Shown: positions 18,794-28,851, counted from the stretch's first letter. The stretch is DNA of 64,000 bases from Lancefieldella rimae ATCC 49626 (GCF_000174015.1 NZ_ACFE01000001.1:496001-560000); one strand, 5' to 3'. The notes: generated from the sequence alone by a model not told the origin. Program-made: numbers and translations.

Positions 18794-21700
18794 CTACTCC
18801 TTATCGGTGGTCGCGTCGCCTACAAGTGCTGCTACATCATCGTCAGCCTGAGACGGATCGGCATCAAGTTCGTTTGCTTCAAGCCCGGCAAGAACATCAA
18901 AGGTCTTCTCACTCGAATCCTCGGTGGACTTGTGAGTCTGCTCGTTGCGCTTGCGATATGAAATTGGCTCAATGTCCAGGGCAAGCGAGCGGATCTCTTT
19001 GACCAGAACCTTGAAGGATTCCGGAATGCCTGCCGTAGGAATGTTTTCTCCCTTGATGATGGACTCGTAGGTCTTCACACGTCCATTGGTGTCGTCAGAC
19101 TTAACGGTCAAAATCTCCTGGAGAACGTTGGCGGCACCATATGCATACAGTGCCCAAACTTCCATCTCACCAAAGCGCTGACCGCCAAACTGAGCCTTAC
19201 CGCCCAACGGCTGCTGAGTAACCAGCGAGTATGGACCGGTTGAACGTGCGTGGATCTTGTCGTCAACCATATGACCAAGCTTCAGAATATAGGAGCAGCC
19301 AACCGTAATGGGACTCTTGAATGCCTCACCGGTACGACCATCATAGAGGGTGGTCTTGCCGCGTCCGTTAAGCTGGGGAATAAACTCCTCACGCATATGC
19401 TCGCCATACTCCTGCTGAGCCTTATTAAGCATGTTGATGTTGGTACGACGGACAATCTCCGCAACGTCTTCATCGGTTGCACCGTCAAAAAGCGGCGTGG
19501 ACACGGGGATGGGTCCGGGCACATAGCGCTTGGAGTCTGCATCATCGTCGTCCCAGCCATGAGCGGCACCCCAGCCGAGGTGGCACTCAAGCAACTGACC
19601 CACGTTCATACGGGAAGGAACGCCCAATGGGTCGAGAATTACGTCGATAGGCGTACCGTCCGCCATATACGGCATATCCTCAACAGGCAGAACCTTACAG
19701 ATAACGCCCTTATTACCGTGACGACCCGCGATCTTATCGCCCTGCTGAATCTTTCTGCGCTGCGCAATGTAGACGCGAACCAGCGTATTGACTCCTGGAG
19801 GAAGCTCATTGCCCTTCTCGTCAGAGCCTTTGTCTTTGCGGTCAAAGCGTACAACGTCAACGACACGGCCATATGAACCGTGGGGGACGCGCAGCGAAGT
19901 ATCACGGACATCGTTGGACTTGTTGCCAAAGATGGCGCGCAGAAGCTTTGCCTCCGCCGTCTCAGATGTCTCGCCCTTTGGAGTGACCTTACCAACAAGG
20001 ATGTCTCCGGGGCCAACCTCGGCGCCAATGCGGATGATACCGTCTTCATCAAGGTTGGCGAGCATGTCCTCACCAACATTGGGGATCTCTCGCGTAATCT
20101 CTTCGGAGCCGATCTTAGTATCGCGTGCGTCAATCTCGTGACGAGAAATGTTGACGGACGTGAGAAGATCTTCCTGCATAACGCGCTCGGAAACGATGAT
20201 GCCGTCCTCGTAGTTGTAGCCTTCCCACGGCATATATGCCACGGTAAGGTTCGCGCCAAGCGCCAACTCGGAGTGATCGACGGAAGGACCGTCCGCAAGC
20301 GGCTGACCCTTCTCTACCAAGTCGCCCACTTTGACAATGGGACGATGGTTGATGCAGGTAGATTGATTGGAACGCTCATACTTAGGAAGATCATACGTCT
20401 CCGAACCGTACTCATCCGAATACACGGTTACATGAGCGGCGTCTGCCTCGGTAATCTCGCCCGCATGTTTTGCACAAATAAGCTCTCCGGAATCAAGAGC
20501 CGCTCTGGCCTCCATGCCGGTACCAACGTATGGTGCATGAGAGCGAATCAGAGGCACTGCCTGACGCTGCATGTTTGCACCCATGAGCGTACGCTTTGCA
20601 TCGTCGTGCTCAAGGAACGGAATCAGGTTTGCCGCAACGGAAAGAAGCTGTCGCGGAGATACGTCCATGCGATCAACGTCTTCAACGGACACCTGTGCGG
20701 GAGCACCAAAAGAACCGTCGAAGTCGCGCGTACGTGCAATGACACGATCAGCATTGACTACCTTGCCGGAATGGTCAATCTCAACAAAACGGCCGGTTTT
20801 AGGATCAATGGGCGTATTTGCCGGCGCAATGATGTGGTTTTCTTCCTCATCTGCCGTCATCCATACGATCTCATTGGTAGCCTTGCCACCTGCGACCTTA
20901 CGATACGGAGCCTCGATAAAACCGTACTCATTGACGTGCGCATACAGTGCCAGCGAGCCGATAAGACCGATGTTGGGGCCTTCGGGAGTCTCGATGGGGC
21001 ACATACGAGAGTAGTGTGAGTTGTGGACGTCGCGGACAGCCGTTGGTACGTTGGTACGGCGGCTAGAACCTGACTTGTGACCCGCAAGGCCTCCCGGACC
21101 AAGCGCTGACAAACGGCGCTTGTGGGTAAGACCGGCCAGAGGGTTTGATTGATCCATAAACTGAGACAGCTGAGAAGAGCCAAAGAACTCTTTAATGGCT
21201 GCCACAATGGGACGAATATTAATGAGGGTATCAGGTGCAATATCATCGGGATCCTGAGACGCCATGCGCTCACGAACCACACGCTCCATACGGCTCATAC
21301 CAATACGGAACTGATTTTGAACAAGCTCGCCTACGGTACGCACACGACGATTACCAAAGTGGTCGATGTCGTCAAGATGCTTTGTCTCATCACCTGCATG
21401 AACCGCAAGCAAGAACTGAAGAGCAGCGACAATATCTTCATCGGTTAAAATGCGCTGATCTGCAGCTATCTCAAGACCAAGCTTCTTGTTAATCTTATAG
21501 CGACCAACGCGAGCCAAATCATAGCGCTGATGATGAAAATACAGGTTGTTAATCAGTGTGCGAGCGGAGTCAACGGTTGGCGGCTCACCCGGACGCTGAC
21601 GGCGGAACACCTCAAGAAGAGCATCTTCTTTCGTGGTTGCCGTATCGCGCTCGATGGTATTGCGCACGACGTCAGAATCTCCAAGAAGCGAAAGAATTTC

Positions 21701-22327
21701 ATCGTCGGTAACGGCAATGCCCAGCGCGCGAAGGAAGATTGTTGCGCTCATACGACGCTTGCGGTCAATGGAGACAACCAAATGCCCGCGCTTATCGATT
21801 TCAAACTCAAGCCATGCACCACGTGCAGGAATGAACTGGGCATGGTGTACCAGTATGCCATTATCCATTTCTGCCGAGAAGTACACGCCAGGAGAGCGAA
21901 CAAGCTGAGAAACCACAACGCGCTCGGTACCGTTGATGATAAACGTACCGCGCTCGGTCATGAGAGGAAAGTCACCCATATAGATGAGCTGTTCCTTTTT
22001 CTCGCCCGTCTCCTTGTTCAAGAAGGTGATATCCACCATAAGCGGAGCTTGATAGGTCATATCCTTGGCTCTGCACTCGGCAATAGAGCTGATGGGGTCA
22101 CCAAATTGGTGGTCACCAAAGACAACTTCCATCGTGCCGTTATTGCTCTCGATCGGTGAAAATTCTGAGAAGGACTCTTGCAGTCCCTCACCCATGAAAC
22201 GCTCAAACGACTCCCGCTGAACCTCAATGAGGTTAGGAAGTGGCATAGCTTCTGGGATTTTACTAAAGGTCCTACGGCCAGTCTGTGCCTGGGGTGTAGT
22301 CAGTGCTACATTCTTTGCGTTAGACAC
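18794..22327 (-). CDS. rpoB: RNA polymerase beta subunit, GTG start
   Basis: Catalytic-core subunit. The best start is GTG at 22327 ([13 protein letters not shown]) with AAGGAGG 8 bases upstream; a TTG frame at 22345 would engulf that site. This gives 1177 residues, typical of actinobacteria. The rifampicin region reads [20 protein letters not shown] followed by [12 protein letters not shown], with no resistance-type change visible. Conserved blocks GRHGNKGVI and [16 protein letters not shown] are present. It leads the rpoBC operon behind its own promoter, separated from rplJL by a terminator. Confidence 0.98.
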   Translation of the reverse strand: MSNAKNVALTTPQAQTGRRTFSKIPEAMPLPNLIEVQRESFERFMGEGLQESFSEFSPIESNNGTMEVVFGDHQFGDPISSIAECRAKDMTYQAPLMVDITFLNKETGEKKEQLIYMGDFPLMTERGTFIINGTERVVVSQLVRSPGVYFSAEMDNGILVHHAQFIPARGAWLEFEIDKRGHLVVSIDRKRRMSATIFLRALGIAVTDDEILSLLGDSDVVRNTIERDTATTKEDALLEVFRRQRPGEPPTVDSARTLINNLYFHHQRYDLARVGRYKINKKLGLEIAADQRILTDEDIVAALQFLLAVHAGDETKHLDDIDHFGNRRVRTVGELVQNQFRIGMSRMERVVRERMASQDPDDIAPDTLINIRPIVAAIKEFFGSSQLSQFMDQSNPLAGLTHKRRLSALGPGGLAGHKSGSSRRTNVPTAVRDVHNSHYSRMCPIETPEGPNIGLIGSLALYAHVNEYGFIEAPYRKVAGGKATNEIVWMTADEEENHIIAPANTPIDPKTGRFVEIDHSGKVVNADRVIARTRDFDGSFGAPAQVSVEDVDRMDVSPRQLLSVAANLIPFLEHDDAKRTLMGANMQRQAVPLIRSHAPYVGTGMEARAALDSGELICAKHAGEITEADAAHVTVYSDEYGSETYDLPKYERSNQSTCINHRPIVKVGDLVEKGQPLADGPSVDHSELALGANLTVAYMPWEGYNYEDGIIVSERVMQEDLLTSVNISRHEIDARDTKIGSEEITREIPNVGEDMLANLDEDGIIRIGAEVGPGDILVGKVTPKGETSETAEAKLLRAIFGNKSNDVRDTSLRVPHGSYGRVVDVVRFDRKDKGSDEKGNELPPGVNTLVRVYIAQRRKIQQGDKIAGRHGNKGVICKVLPVEDMPYMADGTPIDVILDPLGVPSRMNVGQLLECHLGWGAAHGWDDDDADSKRYVPGPIPVSTPLFDGATDEDVAEIVRRTNINMLNKAQQEYGEHMREEFIPQLNGRGKTTLYDGRTGEAFKSPITVGCSYILKLGHMVDDKIHARSTGPYSLVTQQPLGGKAQFGGQRFGEMEVWALYAYGAANVLQEILTVKSDDTNGRVKTYESIIKGENIPTAGIPESFKVLVKEIRSLALDIEPISYRKRNEQTHKSTEDSSEKTFDVLAGLEANELDADPSQADDDVAALVGDATTDKE

Positions 22328-22377
22328 CAGGTTGTCCTCCTTCAAAGGGTGGAAGGTGGCAATTATCGCAACCTAAT

Positions 22378-22406
22378 AATTTAGTCAAGTGTTGTTTTTC
22401 CGTCAA
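22378..22406 (-). promoter_or_regulatory. Promoter of rpoBC
   Basis: On the minus strand: TTGACG (plus 22401-22406), 17-bp spacer, TAAATT (plus 22378-22383). An overlapping alternative is TTGACT with 17 bp to TAATTG. About 50 bases of leader precede the GTG. Confidence 0.65.
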
Positions 22407-22555
22407 TAGAAATACTTGATTTCTTGCAATATATTCGCTATCTTATTGCTTTTGAAAATTCACCTGCGGTTTTACATTTCCCCATATATTTTATGTCTCA
22501 AGATTTGTGTAGAAATTGTGGAGAATTACATCGAACCTTTTACTGTGCGCGTAGC

Positions 22556-22612
22556 AAAACCGAACACGTAACAAAACCGTACACATCCATACACATAGCA
22601 AAAACCGTACAC
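22556..22612 (+). repeat. Three CAAAACCGWACAC words upstream of rpoB
   Basis: AAAACCGAACAC at 22556, AAAACCGTACAC at 22573 and again at 22601 lie between the rplL terminator and the rpoB promoter. The spacing (17 and 28 bp) is irregular. They resemble the words before hypB only loosely. The role is unknown. Confidence 0.45.
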
Positions 22613-22616
22613 GCAA

Positions 22617-22650
22617 TAAAAAAGAGGCTGGGTTCATCCCCAGCCTCTTT
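22617..22650 (-). terminator. Intrinsic terminator of rplJL
   Basis: Perfect stem AAGAGGCTGGG/CCCAGCCTCTT with a 6-base loop, followed on the minus strand by TTTTTATTG. It lies about 70 bases after the rplL stop. Confidence 0.92.
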
Positions 22651-22666
22651 ATTGTTAGACCATATA

Positions 22667-22684
22667 TGCGAGAAGATCTTCTCG
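22667..22684. repeat. Inverted pair of the GCGAGAAG octamer
   Basis: GCGAGAAG (22667-22674) and CTTCTCGC (22677-22684) form an almost uninterrupted palindrome between the rplL stop and its terminator. See the finding on the octamer. Confidence 0.85.
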
Positions 22685-22717
22685 CAAAAGCCTTGTAAAT
22701 CAGCGTTTAAGCACTGT

Positions 22718-23101
22718 TTACTTAAGGGTAACGGTAGCACCGGCCTCTTCAAGCTTAGCCTTAGCAGCCTCAGCGTCATCCTTCTTTGCGCCCTCAAGAA
22801 CAGCCTTAGGAGCACCCTCGACGACCTCCTTTGCCTCCTTGAGACCAAGGGAAGTGAGCTCACGGACAACCTTAATGACGGCAATCTTGTTGGCGCCAAA
22901 GCCCTCAAGAACAACGTCAAAGTTGGTCTTCTCCTCAGCGGCACCCTCGGCAGCGCCACCGGCTGCGGGAGCAGCTGCAACTGCGACAGGAGCAGCAGCG
23001 GAAACGCCGAAGACATCCTCAAGCTCGTGAACGAGCTCAGAAAGCTCGAGTGCGGGCATCTCTTTCAGGGCCTCAATAATCTCATCTTTAGTGACAGCCA
23101 T
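22718..23101 (-). CDS. rplL: 50S ribosomal protein L7/L12
   Basis: Stalk protein that recruits translational GTPases. It has 127 residues from ATG 23101 ([15 protein letters not shown]), with AAAGGAG upstream; the longer frame adds 15 unconserved residues. An N-terminal dimerisation helix, an Ala-rich hinge (residues ~36-52) and the C-terminal factor-binding domain with [20 protein letters not shown] and the [14 protein letters not shown] helix are all present. It follows rplJ. Confidence 0.98.
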   Translation of the reverse strand: MAVTKDEIIEALKEMPALELSELVHELEDVFGVSAAAPVAVAAAPAAGGAAEGAAEEKTNFDVVLEGFGANKIAVIKVVRELTSLGLKEAKEVVEGAPKAVLEGAKKDDAEAAKAKLEEAGATVTLK

Positions 23102-23225
23102 GTCAATTCTCCTTTTAAAGTGCGCGTGCGCGCATGTTTTGAGCACAGACGAATGTTATGCGCTCATATCGACTACGTACAAAACCGCGTATTGCGGCTC
23201 ACTGCATGATGCGACCTACGCCACA

Positions 23226-23747
23226 CTACGCAGCGTTTTTCTGATCTGCAACTGCAGAAAGTGCGGTAGCAAGAGCCCGTGCGGGACCTGCGGTAACCTG
23301 AGCAATACCAGAAAGCGGGCTTGCTGCAACAAAGACAAACTTTGCGATAAGTTCCTCGCGAGAAGGAAGATCAGCATACGCCTTAGCGCCGTCTGCACTC
23401 AGAGCCTGTCCGTCAGCAATGCCACCAAGGAATTCAAGCTTCTTGAGCTTCTTTGCCTCTTCCTTGATAACCTTTGCCGCATCAACAGGATCGTTCTCAA
23501 AGAATACATATGCACAGGTACCGGCGAGCATGTCGTCAATCTCTGGCATACCGGCATTCTTAAGAGCAATCTTGACGATATTGTTCTTGTACACCTTCAT
23601 CTCGGAGTGAGCGGCGCGAAGTGCGCGACGAAGCTCCTGAGTTTCCTTAACGGAAAGACCACGATAATCGATGACAAAAACGCCCTTTGAGTTCTCCAAA
23701 GATGCGGAGATCTTCTCGAGCATATCAAGCTTATTCTGTGCTGGCAT
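23226..23747 (-). CDS. rplJ: 50S ribosomal protein L10
   Basis: Stalk base protein that anchors L7/L12 dimers and typically autoregulates the rplJL operon by binding its mRNA leader. It has 173 residues, opening MPAQNKLDMLEKISASLENS with the YRGLSVKETQELRRALRAAH core; the C-terminal helix binds L7/L12. A leader of roughly 220 bases with a terminator-like hairpin precedes it, fitting an L10-type leader. Confidence 0.97.
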   Translation of the reverse strand: MPAQNKLDMLEKISASLENSKGVFVIDYRGLSVKETQELRRALRAAHSEMKVYKNNIVKIALKNAGMPEIDDMLAGTCAYVFFENDPVDAAKVIKEEAKKLKKLEFLGGIADGQALSADGAKAYADLPSREELIAKFVFVAASPLSGIAQVTAGPARALATALSAVADQKNAA

Positions 23748-23822
23748 TCAATACACCTCCTTTATCCATGTATCGGGCACGAGCGCCACGTGGTTGGCCC
23801 TCTACATGAACTCCTCCATGAA

Positions 23823-23853
23823 AAAGACCCCACTTTGCAACCAAAGCGGGGTC
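23823..23853 (-). terminator. Hairpin in the rplJ leader (possible attenuator)
   Basis: AGACCCC(G/A)CTTTG pairs with CAAAGNGGGGTCT around a short loop, followed on the minus strand by TTTTTC. It lies 76 bases before rplJ and downstream of the candidate promoter, the place where an L10-leader attenuator would sit. Whether L10 binding controls it is inference. Confidence 0.6.
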
Positions 23854-23972
23854 TGAGGATTCTATCTTCAAGACCACCTCGGCAGGCGGGTAATCCCTTT
23901 AAGTCTGTTTCCAGACACCGGCTGTCTTTGGCAGCGAACGTGCAACTACAAGACGAACATCTTGCGCTAGTC

Positions 23973-24002
23973 ATTCTCGCACGACAACCTCTCGTGCGTC
24001 AA
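23973..24002 (-). promoter_or_regulatory. Candidate promoter of rplJL
   Basis: On the minus strand: TTGACG (plus 23997-24002), 18-bp spacer, GAGAAT (plus 23973-23978). It would give a leader of about 220 bases, typical for an L10 leader RNA. Confidence 0.5.
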
Positions 24003-24069
24003 GTCAAAATCTTGCATCATCATCTGATGTGATATCCAGGCTATGCTTTTTCTTTCTGCCATTCTTGCG

Positions 24070-24248
24070 ACCTGTGAGGTAAATCCGTCGACCTGTGATG
24101 TACTTCTTGCGACCTGTGATGTACTTTTCTGCTTCAAAACAGGAGGCTGTGAGGTACATTTAGCGAGAAAACCGGTCTTCTCGCCATAAAAAAGTACCTC
24201 ACAGCTCTGCAAAAGTACCTCACAGCTTTTTAAAAGTGCATCACAGGT
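24070..24248 (+). repeat. Family C phased word cluster, 21-bp period
   Basis: ACCTGTGAKGT at 24070, 24091 and 24112 (exactly 21 bp apart) and a variant at 24145. The complementary word ACMTCACAGST follows at 24196, 24217 and 24238, again exactly 21 bp apart. A conserved 13-mer alternates with about 8 bases of variable spacer. It lies between the rplA terminator and the rplJ promoter. Confidence 0.85.
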
Positions 24249-24282
24249 CTGTGGAGGCCCATAGAATAGAGGTCCATAGAAA

Positions 24283-24308
24283 AGCGAGGCCCGAAAATCC
24301 GGACCTCG
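24283..24308 (-). terminator. Intrinsic terminator after rplA
   Basis: GCGAGG and GCGAGG-complement arms (GCGAGGCCCG / CGGACCTCGC, one mismatch) close a short loop, followed on the minus strand by TTTTC. It lies 46 bases after the rplA stop. Confidence 0.65.
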
Positions 24309-24354
24309 CCTGTTCCTGCCCTATGACGTTGTTGAGCAATATGCCCAGTACAAC

Positions 24355-25062
24355 TTAGTCCTCCATAAAGTTACGAACTTTTGTGGAGTCAACCTTAATG
24401 CCAGGGCCCATCGTAGAAGAGATAACAACGGACTTGACGTACTTGCCCTTAGCAGACGAAGGCTTCACGCGAAGAATCTCGGTTAACAGTGCGCCATAGT
24501 TCTCAACAAGCTGCTGTACCTCAAAGGAAGCCTTGCCCATAGGAACATGGCAGATACCGTAACGGTCAGCGCGATACTCAACACGACCGGCCTTGAGCTC
24601 GGAAACCATCTTTGCAACATCCATGGTTACCGTACCAAGCTTGGGGTTAGGCATAAGACCACGGGGTCCAAGGATGCGACCAAGCTTACCGACCTTACCC
24701 ATCATCTGAGGGGTTGCGATAGCTGCATCAAAATCAAGGTTGCCCTTCTGAACGGCCTCGACAAGCTCATCGCCACCCACGAGATCAGCGCCGGCAGCCT
24801 CCGCTTCACGGGCCTTCTCGCCCTCGGCAAAGACGGCAACTCGTACGCTCTTACCGGTGCCGTGAGGAAGTGAAATTGAACCGCGAACGTTCTGATCGGC
24901 TTTACGGGTATCGACACCCAAACGAATGGCAACCTCTACGGTTTCATCAAACTTTGCGCTCGCAAGCTCTTTGGCAAGGGTCATTGCCTCTTTGGGGCTG
25001 TAAAGCTTTGCGCGCTCAACCTTAGCAGCTGCGCTTGTGTAATTCTTTCCGTGCTTTGACAT
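24355..25062 (-). CDS. rplA: 50S ribosomal protein L1
   Basis: Mobile L1 stalk protein that helps eject deacylated tRNA; it often represses its own mRNA. It has 235 residues from ATG 25062 ([14 protein letters not shown]), with AGGAGGT 7 bases upstream. Conserved segments are [26 protein letters not shown] and the C-terminal [11 protein letters not shown]. It forms the end of the rpmG-secE-nusG-rplK-rplA run. Confidence 0.97.
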   Translation of the reverse strand: MSKHGKNYTSAAAKVERAKLYSPKEAMTLAKELASAKFDETVEVAIRLGVDTRKADQNVRGSISLPHGTGKSVRVAVFAEGEKAREAEAAGADLVGGDELVEAVQKGNLDFDAAIATPQMMGKVGKLGRILGPRGLMPNPKLGTVTMDVAKMVSELKAGRVEYRADRYGICHVPMGKASFEVQQLVENYGALLTEILRVKPSSAKGKYVKSVVISSTMGPGIKVDSTKVRNFMED

Positions 25063-25180
25063 ATCCATACCTCCTGTGGTCAACGGGCGTCCGCCCTCCC
25101 ACATCACGGCCATACCTTTATATGGCCACCTTCAGAGAAGCATCAAGCCGGCGAGAATTACTCGCCGGCGAGAAAACAAA

Positions 25181-25609
25181 CTACTCGGCAATGGTAACGC
25201 CCATGGAGCGGGCAGTACCGGCGACAATCTTCTTTGCGGCCTCAATGTCATTCGCATTGAGATCCGGCATCTTGATCTCAGCGATCTTAGTCAGCTGCTC
25301 ATCGGTGAGCTGGCCTACCTTGTCGCGCTGAGGAACACCCGAGCCGCTCTTAAGCTTAAGTTCTTTTTTAATAAGCTGAGCCGCCGGTGGTGTCTTGGTG
25401 ACAAAATCAAAGGAACGATCTTCGTAGACAAAGATCTCAACAGGAATGATATCTCCTGCCTTATCCTGAGTAGCAGCGTTAAATGCCTGGCAGAACTGCA
25501 TGATGTTGACCTGAGCGGCACCAAGAGCAGGTCCTACGGGAGGCGCTGGATTTGCCTGACCAGCAGGGATTTGAAGCTTTATGAAGTTAACGACCTTTTT
25601 AGCTGGCAT
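25181..25609 (-). CDS. rplK: 50S ribosomal protein L11
   Basis: GTPase-centre protein that binds 23S rRNA with L10 and mediates thiopeptide and RelA responses. It has 142 residues. The N-terminal [19 protein letters not shown] block, with the flexible proline hinge targeted by thiopeptides, is intact; the C-terminal rRNA-binding part has [17 protein letters not shown]. It follows nusG. Confidence 0.98.
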   Translation of the reverse strand: MPAKKVVNFIKLQIPAGQANPAPPVGPALGAAQVNIMQFCQAFNAATQDKAGDIIPVEIFVYEDRSFDFVTKTPPAAQLIKKELKLKSGSGVPQRDKVGQLTDEQLTKIAEIKMPDLNANDIEAAKKIVAGTARSMGVTIAE

Positions 25610-25733
25610 GTTACTTCCTCCTGAAATAACTCATTTCGCAATTTATCGTCGCGCTTTTCCCGAGAAGCAATCCTCAATGAGGCAGGTCAAGCGGATGTAC
25701 CTTTGTTCTCGTACCGACAGTGGTACTCGTTTG

Positions 25734-26288
25734 TTAGTCTTTGACGGAAATCTGATCAAGCGTTAGCTCAACCGGAGTTTCGCGGCCAAAGATGGTGAGC
25801 ATGACCTTAATCTTGCCAGACTCAGCATTGACCTCAGACACGATACCGTCAAAGTCTGCAAGCGGTCCGGAAAGAACATGTACCGACTGCCCGACTTCAA
25901 CATCAGTGGTAACGCGCTTAAGGGTTGTTGCGTCAGCCTTACCGCCGGAACGACGCATCATTTTATTGAACTCTTCACGGCGAAGCGGAGACGGCTTACC
26001 GTCAACGCCTAAAAAGCCGGTAACGCCCGGAGTATTGCGTACGACGGACCATGTGTTATCGTCAAGCTCCATACGTACCAAAACATAGCCCGGATAGAAC
26101 TTGACTTCTTTTGTGGAGGTCACGTCCTTCTCGCCACGCTTTTTAACTTCCGTAACCATCTCGCCTGGAGCCTGAACGTCCACAACGGCATCCTGAAGGC
26201 CATAGGCCTCAACGCGATGCTCAAGATCGTTCATGACTTTGTTCTCATATCCTGAATAGGTATGAAGAACATACCAGCGTTTTGCCAT
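25734..26288 (-). CDS. nusG: Transcription termination/antitermination factor NusG
   Basis: Binds the RNA polymerase clamp and couples transcription with Rho or the ribosome. It has 184 residues from ATG 26288 ([17 protein letters not shown]); the frame upstream lies inside secE. The NGN domain has the [10 protein letters not shown] block, and a C-terminal KOW domain has [18 protein letters not shown]. It is coupled to secE. Confidence 0.98.
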   Translation of the reverse strand: MAKRWYVLHTYSGYENKVMNDLEHRVEAYGLQDAVVDVQAPGEMVTEVKKRGEKDVTSTKEVKFYPGYVLVRMELDDNTWSVVRNTPGVTGFLGVDGKPSPLRREEFNKMMRRSGGKADATTLKRVTTDVEVGQSVHVLSGPLADFDGIVSEVNAESGKIKVMLTIFGRETPVELTLDQISVKD

Positions 26289-26290
26289 GC

Positions 26291-26662
26291 TTATCCCCTT
26301 AGTCCTGTAAATCTGACAAGGCCGGCAACGATACCGGTATCCACCAGAAAGGTCATCAGACCAAAAAAGACAACCATGCAAATAACGGCAAGTGACCAGT
26401 TGGCCAGTTCAGGCTTCGTTGGCCATACCACACGGTGCATCTCTGTGCGAACACCACTGAAATAGTTCTTGATTCGTCCGAAAAAGCCAGGGTTGCTCTT
26501 GCGCTCAAGCGCTTTTTCCTGTTTCGCAGAGCTAGCCTTTGCAACTTTAGCAGCCTTGACCTCAGCAACAGGGGCAGCCGAAGCCTGTACGGCTTCACGT
26601 TGTGCACGCTGTGCAGCACGCGCCTTACGGACACTCCTCTTGTTACGCTCTCGGTTTGCCAT
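26291..26662 (-). CDS. secE: Preprotein translocase subunit SecE
   Basis: Clamp subunit of the SecYEG channel. It has 123 residues: a long basic, Ala-rich cytoplasmic N-terminus (residues ~1-55), the amphipathic [27 protein letters not shown] helix (split WPTK motif conserved) and a single C-terminal membrane span [20 protein letters not shown]. It is followed almost directly by nusG. Confidence 0.95.
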   Translation of the reverse strand: MANRERNKRSVRKARAAQRAQREAVQASAAPVAEVKAAKVAKASSAKQEKALERKSNPGFFGRIKNYFSGVRTEMHRVVWPTKPELANWSLAVICMVVFFGLMTFLVDTGIVAGLVRFTGLRG

Positions 26663-26745
26663 CCCTTAATCTCCTTCGGGGTCTTTCTTACCCAAGCAAA
26701 CATACAAACCGGCCTTCCCGTACGGGTAAGGCCGGTGGTTTAATC

Positions 26746-26821
26746 TGGCAGGCCAGGAAGGACTCGAACCCTCAACAAACGGTTTTGGAGACCGCCGCTC
26801 TACCATTGGAGCTACTGGCCT
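26746..26821 (-). tRNA. tRNA-Trp (CCA anticodon)
   Basis: Acceptor arms AGGCCAG/CTGGCCT, discriminator G and an encoded CCA. The anticodon stem-loop is GCGGTCTCCAAAACCGT with anticodon CCA. It is located between secE and rpmG, as in many actinobacteria. Confidence 0.95.
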
Positions 26822-26838
26822 AAATTTGACCCACTAGC

Positions 26839-26988
26839 CTAGCGAGTCTCACGGTGTACCGTGTGCTTGTGGCACCACGGGCAGTACTTCTTCAACTCCA
26901 TACGATCGGGGTTGTTGGACTTGTTCTTATCCGTAGTGTAATTACGACGCTTGCACTCAGTGCAAGCGAGAGTAACGAGTGTGCGCAT
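26839..26988 (-). CDS. rpmG: 50S ribosomal protein L33, zinc-binding form
   Basis: A 49-residue protein, [19 protein letters not shown] at the N-terminus and [17 protein letters not shown] at the C-terminus. Two CxxC pairs (Cys9/Cys12, Cys36/Cys39) mark it as the zinc-containing C+ paralogue. ATG 26988 has AGGAGGAAT upstream. It leads the rpmG - tRNA-Trp - secE - nusG - rplK - rplA unit behind a good promoter. Confidence 0.96.
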   Translation of the reverse strand: MRTLVTLACTECKRRNYTTDKNKSNNPDRMELKKYCPWCHKHTVHRETR

Positions 26989-27040
26989 TATTCCTCCTGA
27001 ACACGGTCACGTGCTGATCTAAAATGTGACGCGGCTGATA

Positions 27041-27070
27041 AGTCTATTACCTAGTAGCACTCCGTGTCAA
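27041..27070 (-). promoter_or_regulatory. Promoter upstream of rpmG-secE-nusG
   Basis: On the minus strand: TTGACA (plus 27065-27070), 18-bp spacer, TAGACT (plus 27041-27046), 52 bases before rpmG and just after the tuf terminator. Confidence 0.7.
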
Positions 27071-27093
27071 CCAGAATCCGATATTCATAAAAA

Positions 27094-27119
27094 ACCCGGC
27101 ACCCTTAAGGGCACCGGGT
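27094..27119 (-). terminator. Intrinsic terminator of tuf
   Basis: Symmetrical stem ACCCGG-CA-CCC/GGG-CA-CCGGGT with a TTAA loop, followed on the minus strand by TTTTTTATG. It lies about 30 bases after the tuf stop. Confidence 0.93.
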
Positions 27120-27149
27120 CAGTGAAAACATTACCGATTACGGTGCTGT

Positions 27150-28355
27150 CTACTCAATAATGGTAGAGACACGACCGTCGCCGACGGTGTGGCCACCCTC
27201 GCGGATAGCAAACTTAAGACCGGTCTCCATAGCGATTGGGTGGATAAGCTCGCAACCAACGGTGATGTGGTCGCCAGGCATAGCCATCTCAACCTTACCA
27301 CCATTTGCATCGGTGAGCTCATAGATGTCACCGGTGACATCGGTGGTGCGGAAGTAGAACTGAGGACGATAACCGGAGAAGAACGGTGTGTGACGGCCGC
27401 CTTCGTCCTTGGTAAGAACGTAAACCTCACCAGTGAACTTCTTGTGTGGAGTAACTGAACCAGGCTTGCAGAGAACCTGACCGCGCTCAATATCCTCACG
27501 CTTAACGCCACGAAGAAGAATACCGACGTTATCGCCAGCCTCGCAGAAGTCCATGGTCTTACGGAACATCTCAATGCCAGTAGCAACAGACTGCTGAGTA
27601 GGCTTGATACCAACAATCTCAACAGGCTCATTGAGCTTAAGCTCACCGCGCTCAACACGGCCGGTAGCAACGGTACCACGACCAGAAATGGTCATGACGT
27701 CCTCAATTGCCATCAGGAATGGCTTCTCGTTGTCACGAGCAGGTGTTGGGATGTAAGAATCAACGGTGTGCATGAGCTCGCGGACGGACTCCATCCACTT
27801 CTCTTCTCCGTTAAGAGCACCAAGAGCGGAGCCGCGGACGATAGGAAGATCGTCTCCGGGGAAGTCATACTCGGACAGAAGGTCACGGGTTTCCATCTCA
27901 ACGAGGTCAATGAGCTCTTCGTCATCAACCATATCGCACTTGTTCAGGAAGACGATGATGTAAGGAACGCCAACCTGACGTGCAAGAAGAATGTGCTCGC
28001 GGGTCTGAGCCATAGGACCATCGGTAGCAGCAATAACGAGGATTGCGCCGTCCATCTGAGCTGCACCGGAAATCATGTTCTTGATGTAGTCTGCGTGACC
28101 TGGGCAGTCAACGTGAGCGTAGTGGCGCTCCCATGTCTCATACTCAACGTGAGCAACGGAAATGGTAATACCACGCTGACGCTCTTCGGGAGCCTTATCG
28201 ATGTTCTCGAAGGCGGTAAAGTCTGCCTTGCAGCCCTCGGTCTCAGAGAGAACCTTGGTGATTGCTGCAGTAAGGGTAGTCTTACCGTGGTCGACGTGAC
28301 CAATCGTACCGATGTTTACGTGTGGCTTAGAGCGGTCAAACTTTTCCTTGGCCAT
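27150..28355 (-). CDS. tuf: Elongation factor Tu
   Basis: GTPase that delivers aminoacyl-tRNA to the A site. It has 401 residues from ATG 28355 ([14 protein letters not shown]); the frame upstream runs into the tRNA-Met region. G motifs: GHVDHGKTT near residue 19, DCPGHADY near 81 and NKCDMVDD near 136. A three-domain layout with the C-terminal [11 protein letters not shown] end is intact. It is transcribed after three tRNA genes and closed by its own terminator; it is not part of the str operon. Confidence 0.99.
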   Translation of the reverse strand: MAKEKFDRSKPHVNIGTIGHVDHGKTTLTAAITKVLSETEGCKADFTAFENIDKAPEERQRGITISVAHVEYETWERHYAHVDCPGHADYIKNMISGAAQMDGAILVIAATDGPMAQTREHILLARQVGVPYIIVFLNKCDMVDDEELIDLVEMETRDLLSEYDFPGDDLPIVRGSALGALNGEEKWMESVRELMHTVDSYIPTPARDNEKPFLMAIEDVMTISGRGTVATGRVERGELKLNEPVEIVGIKPTQQSVATGIEMFRKTMDFCEAGDNVGILLRGVKREDIERGQVLCKPGSVTPHKKFTGEVYVLTKDEGGRHTPFFSGYRPQFYFRTTDVTGDIYELTDANGGKVEMAMPGDHITVGCELIHPIAMETGLKFAIREGGHTVGDGRVSTIIE

Positions 28356-28460
28356 TGCCAATCCTCCTTCTGGAACTAACCCTCGGGCTAGACCGTGGTG
28401 AAACTTCTCTGTATATTCCAACAGTATACCCACATTACTGTACATACACTGCAAAGAATC

Positions 28461-28537
28461 TGGTACCGGTGACTGGATTCGAACCAGTGACATCGCGGGT
28501 ATGAGCCGCGTGCTCTAACCAGCTGAGCTACACCGGC
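28461..28537 (-). tRNA. tRNA-Met (CAT anticodon)
   Basis: Starts GCCGGTG and ends CACCGGT-A-CCA (CCA encoded). The first acceptor pair is G-U. Anticodon CAT lies in the loop GGCTCATACC. It looks like the elongator type by its normal acceptor pairing. It is the third tRNA of the tuf operon. Confidence 0.92.
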
Positions 28538-28562
28538 ATCGGTGTATACCTAAAAATACAAA

Positions 28563-28638
28563 TGGAGCCCGCGACCGGATTTGAACCGGTGACCTCTTCG
28601 TTACCAACGAAGTGCTCTACCGACTGAGCTACACGGGC
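28563..28638 (-). tRNA. tRNA-Thr (GGT anticodon)
   Basis: Acceptor GCCCGTG/CGCGGGC, CCA encoded, anticodon GGT within the stem CTTCG-TTGGTAA-CGAAG. It lies between tRNA-Tyr and tRNA-Met. Confidence 0.95.
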
Positions 28639-28639
28639 G

Positions 28640-28723
28640 TGGTGGGGATACTTGGACTCGAACCAAGGAACCCAGAGGGAGCGGATTTACAGTCCGCCGC
28701 AGTTGCCGCTGTGCCATATCCCC
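28640..28723 (-). tRNA. tRNA-Tyr (GTA anticodon)
   Basis: An 84-base class II tRNA with a long variable arm. The acceptor is GGGGATA/TATCCCC, CCA is encoded, and anticodon GTA lies in GGACTGTAAATCC. It is the first gene of the tRNA-tuf operon. Confidence 0.95.
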
Positions 28724-28797
28724 ATTTGCTCTTTTCAGGCACTTACCACGTGATATAAGAAGGATTAATTCCTGTCTCTCACCTCGTAAGCGGGAAA

Positions 28798-28826
28798 ATA
28801 ATACGTTGCTTCCCCACTCTTGTCAA
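28798..28826 (-). promoter_or_regulatory. Promoter of the tRNA-tuf operon
   Basis: On the minus strand: TTGACA (plus 28821-28826), exactly 17 bp, TATTAT (plus 28798-28803), about 75 bases before tRNA-Tyr. It is the best sigma70-type match in the window. A GATACGCCCGGGAGCGTGGT block lies directly upstream (plus 28827-28851). Confidence 0.85.
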
Positions 28827-28851
28827 CGCAAACCACGCTCCCGGGCGTATC
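28827..28851 (-). promoter_or_regulatory. GATACGCCCGG block upstream of tRNA-tuf -35
   Basis: Same block and same position relative to the -35 as before rpsL (8053-8075), with ACGTGGT/GCGTGGT conserved in its proximal half. The rest of the gap to 29041 shows no gene. Confidence 0.5.

Noticed and set aside
16473-18851. 792-codon open frame on the plus strand opposite rpoC
   Set aside because: It is antisense to the strongly conserved rpoC and shows no recognisable domain; the open frame follows from rpoC codon bias.
22667-22684. GCGAGAAG palindrome as a restriction or toxin operator
   Set aside because: The same octamer occurs singly about 30 times, many in coding DNA, so a local operator is less likely than a genome-wide motif.
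24070-24248. CRISPR array
   Set aside because: Repeats are about 13 bp with about 8-bp spacers and occur in both orientations; there are no cas genes.
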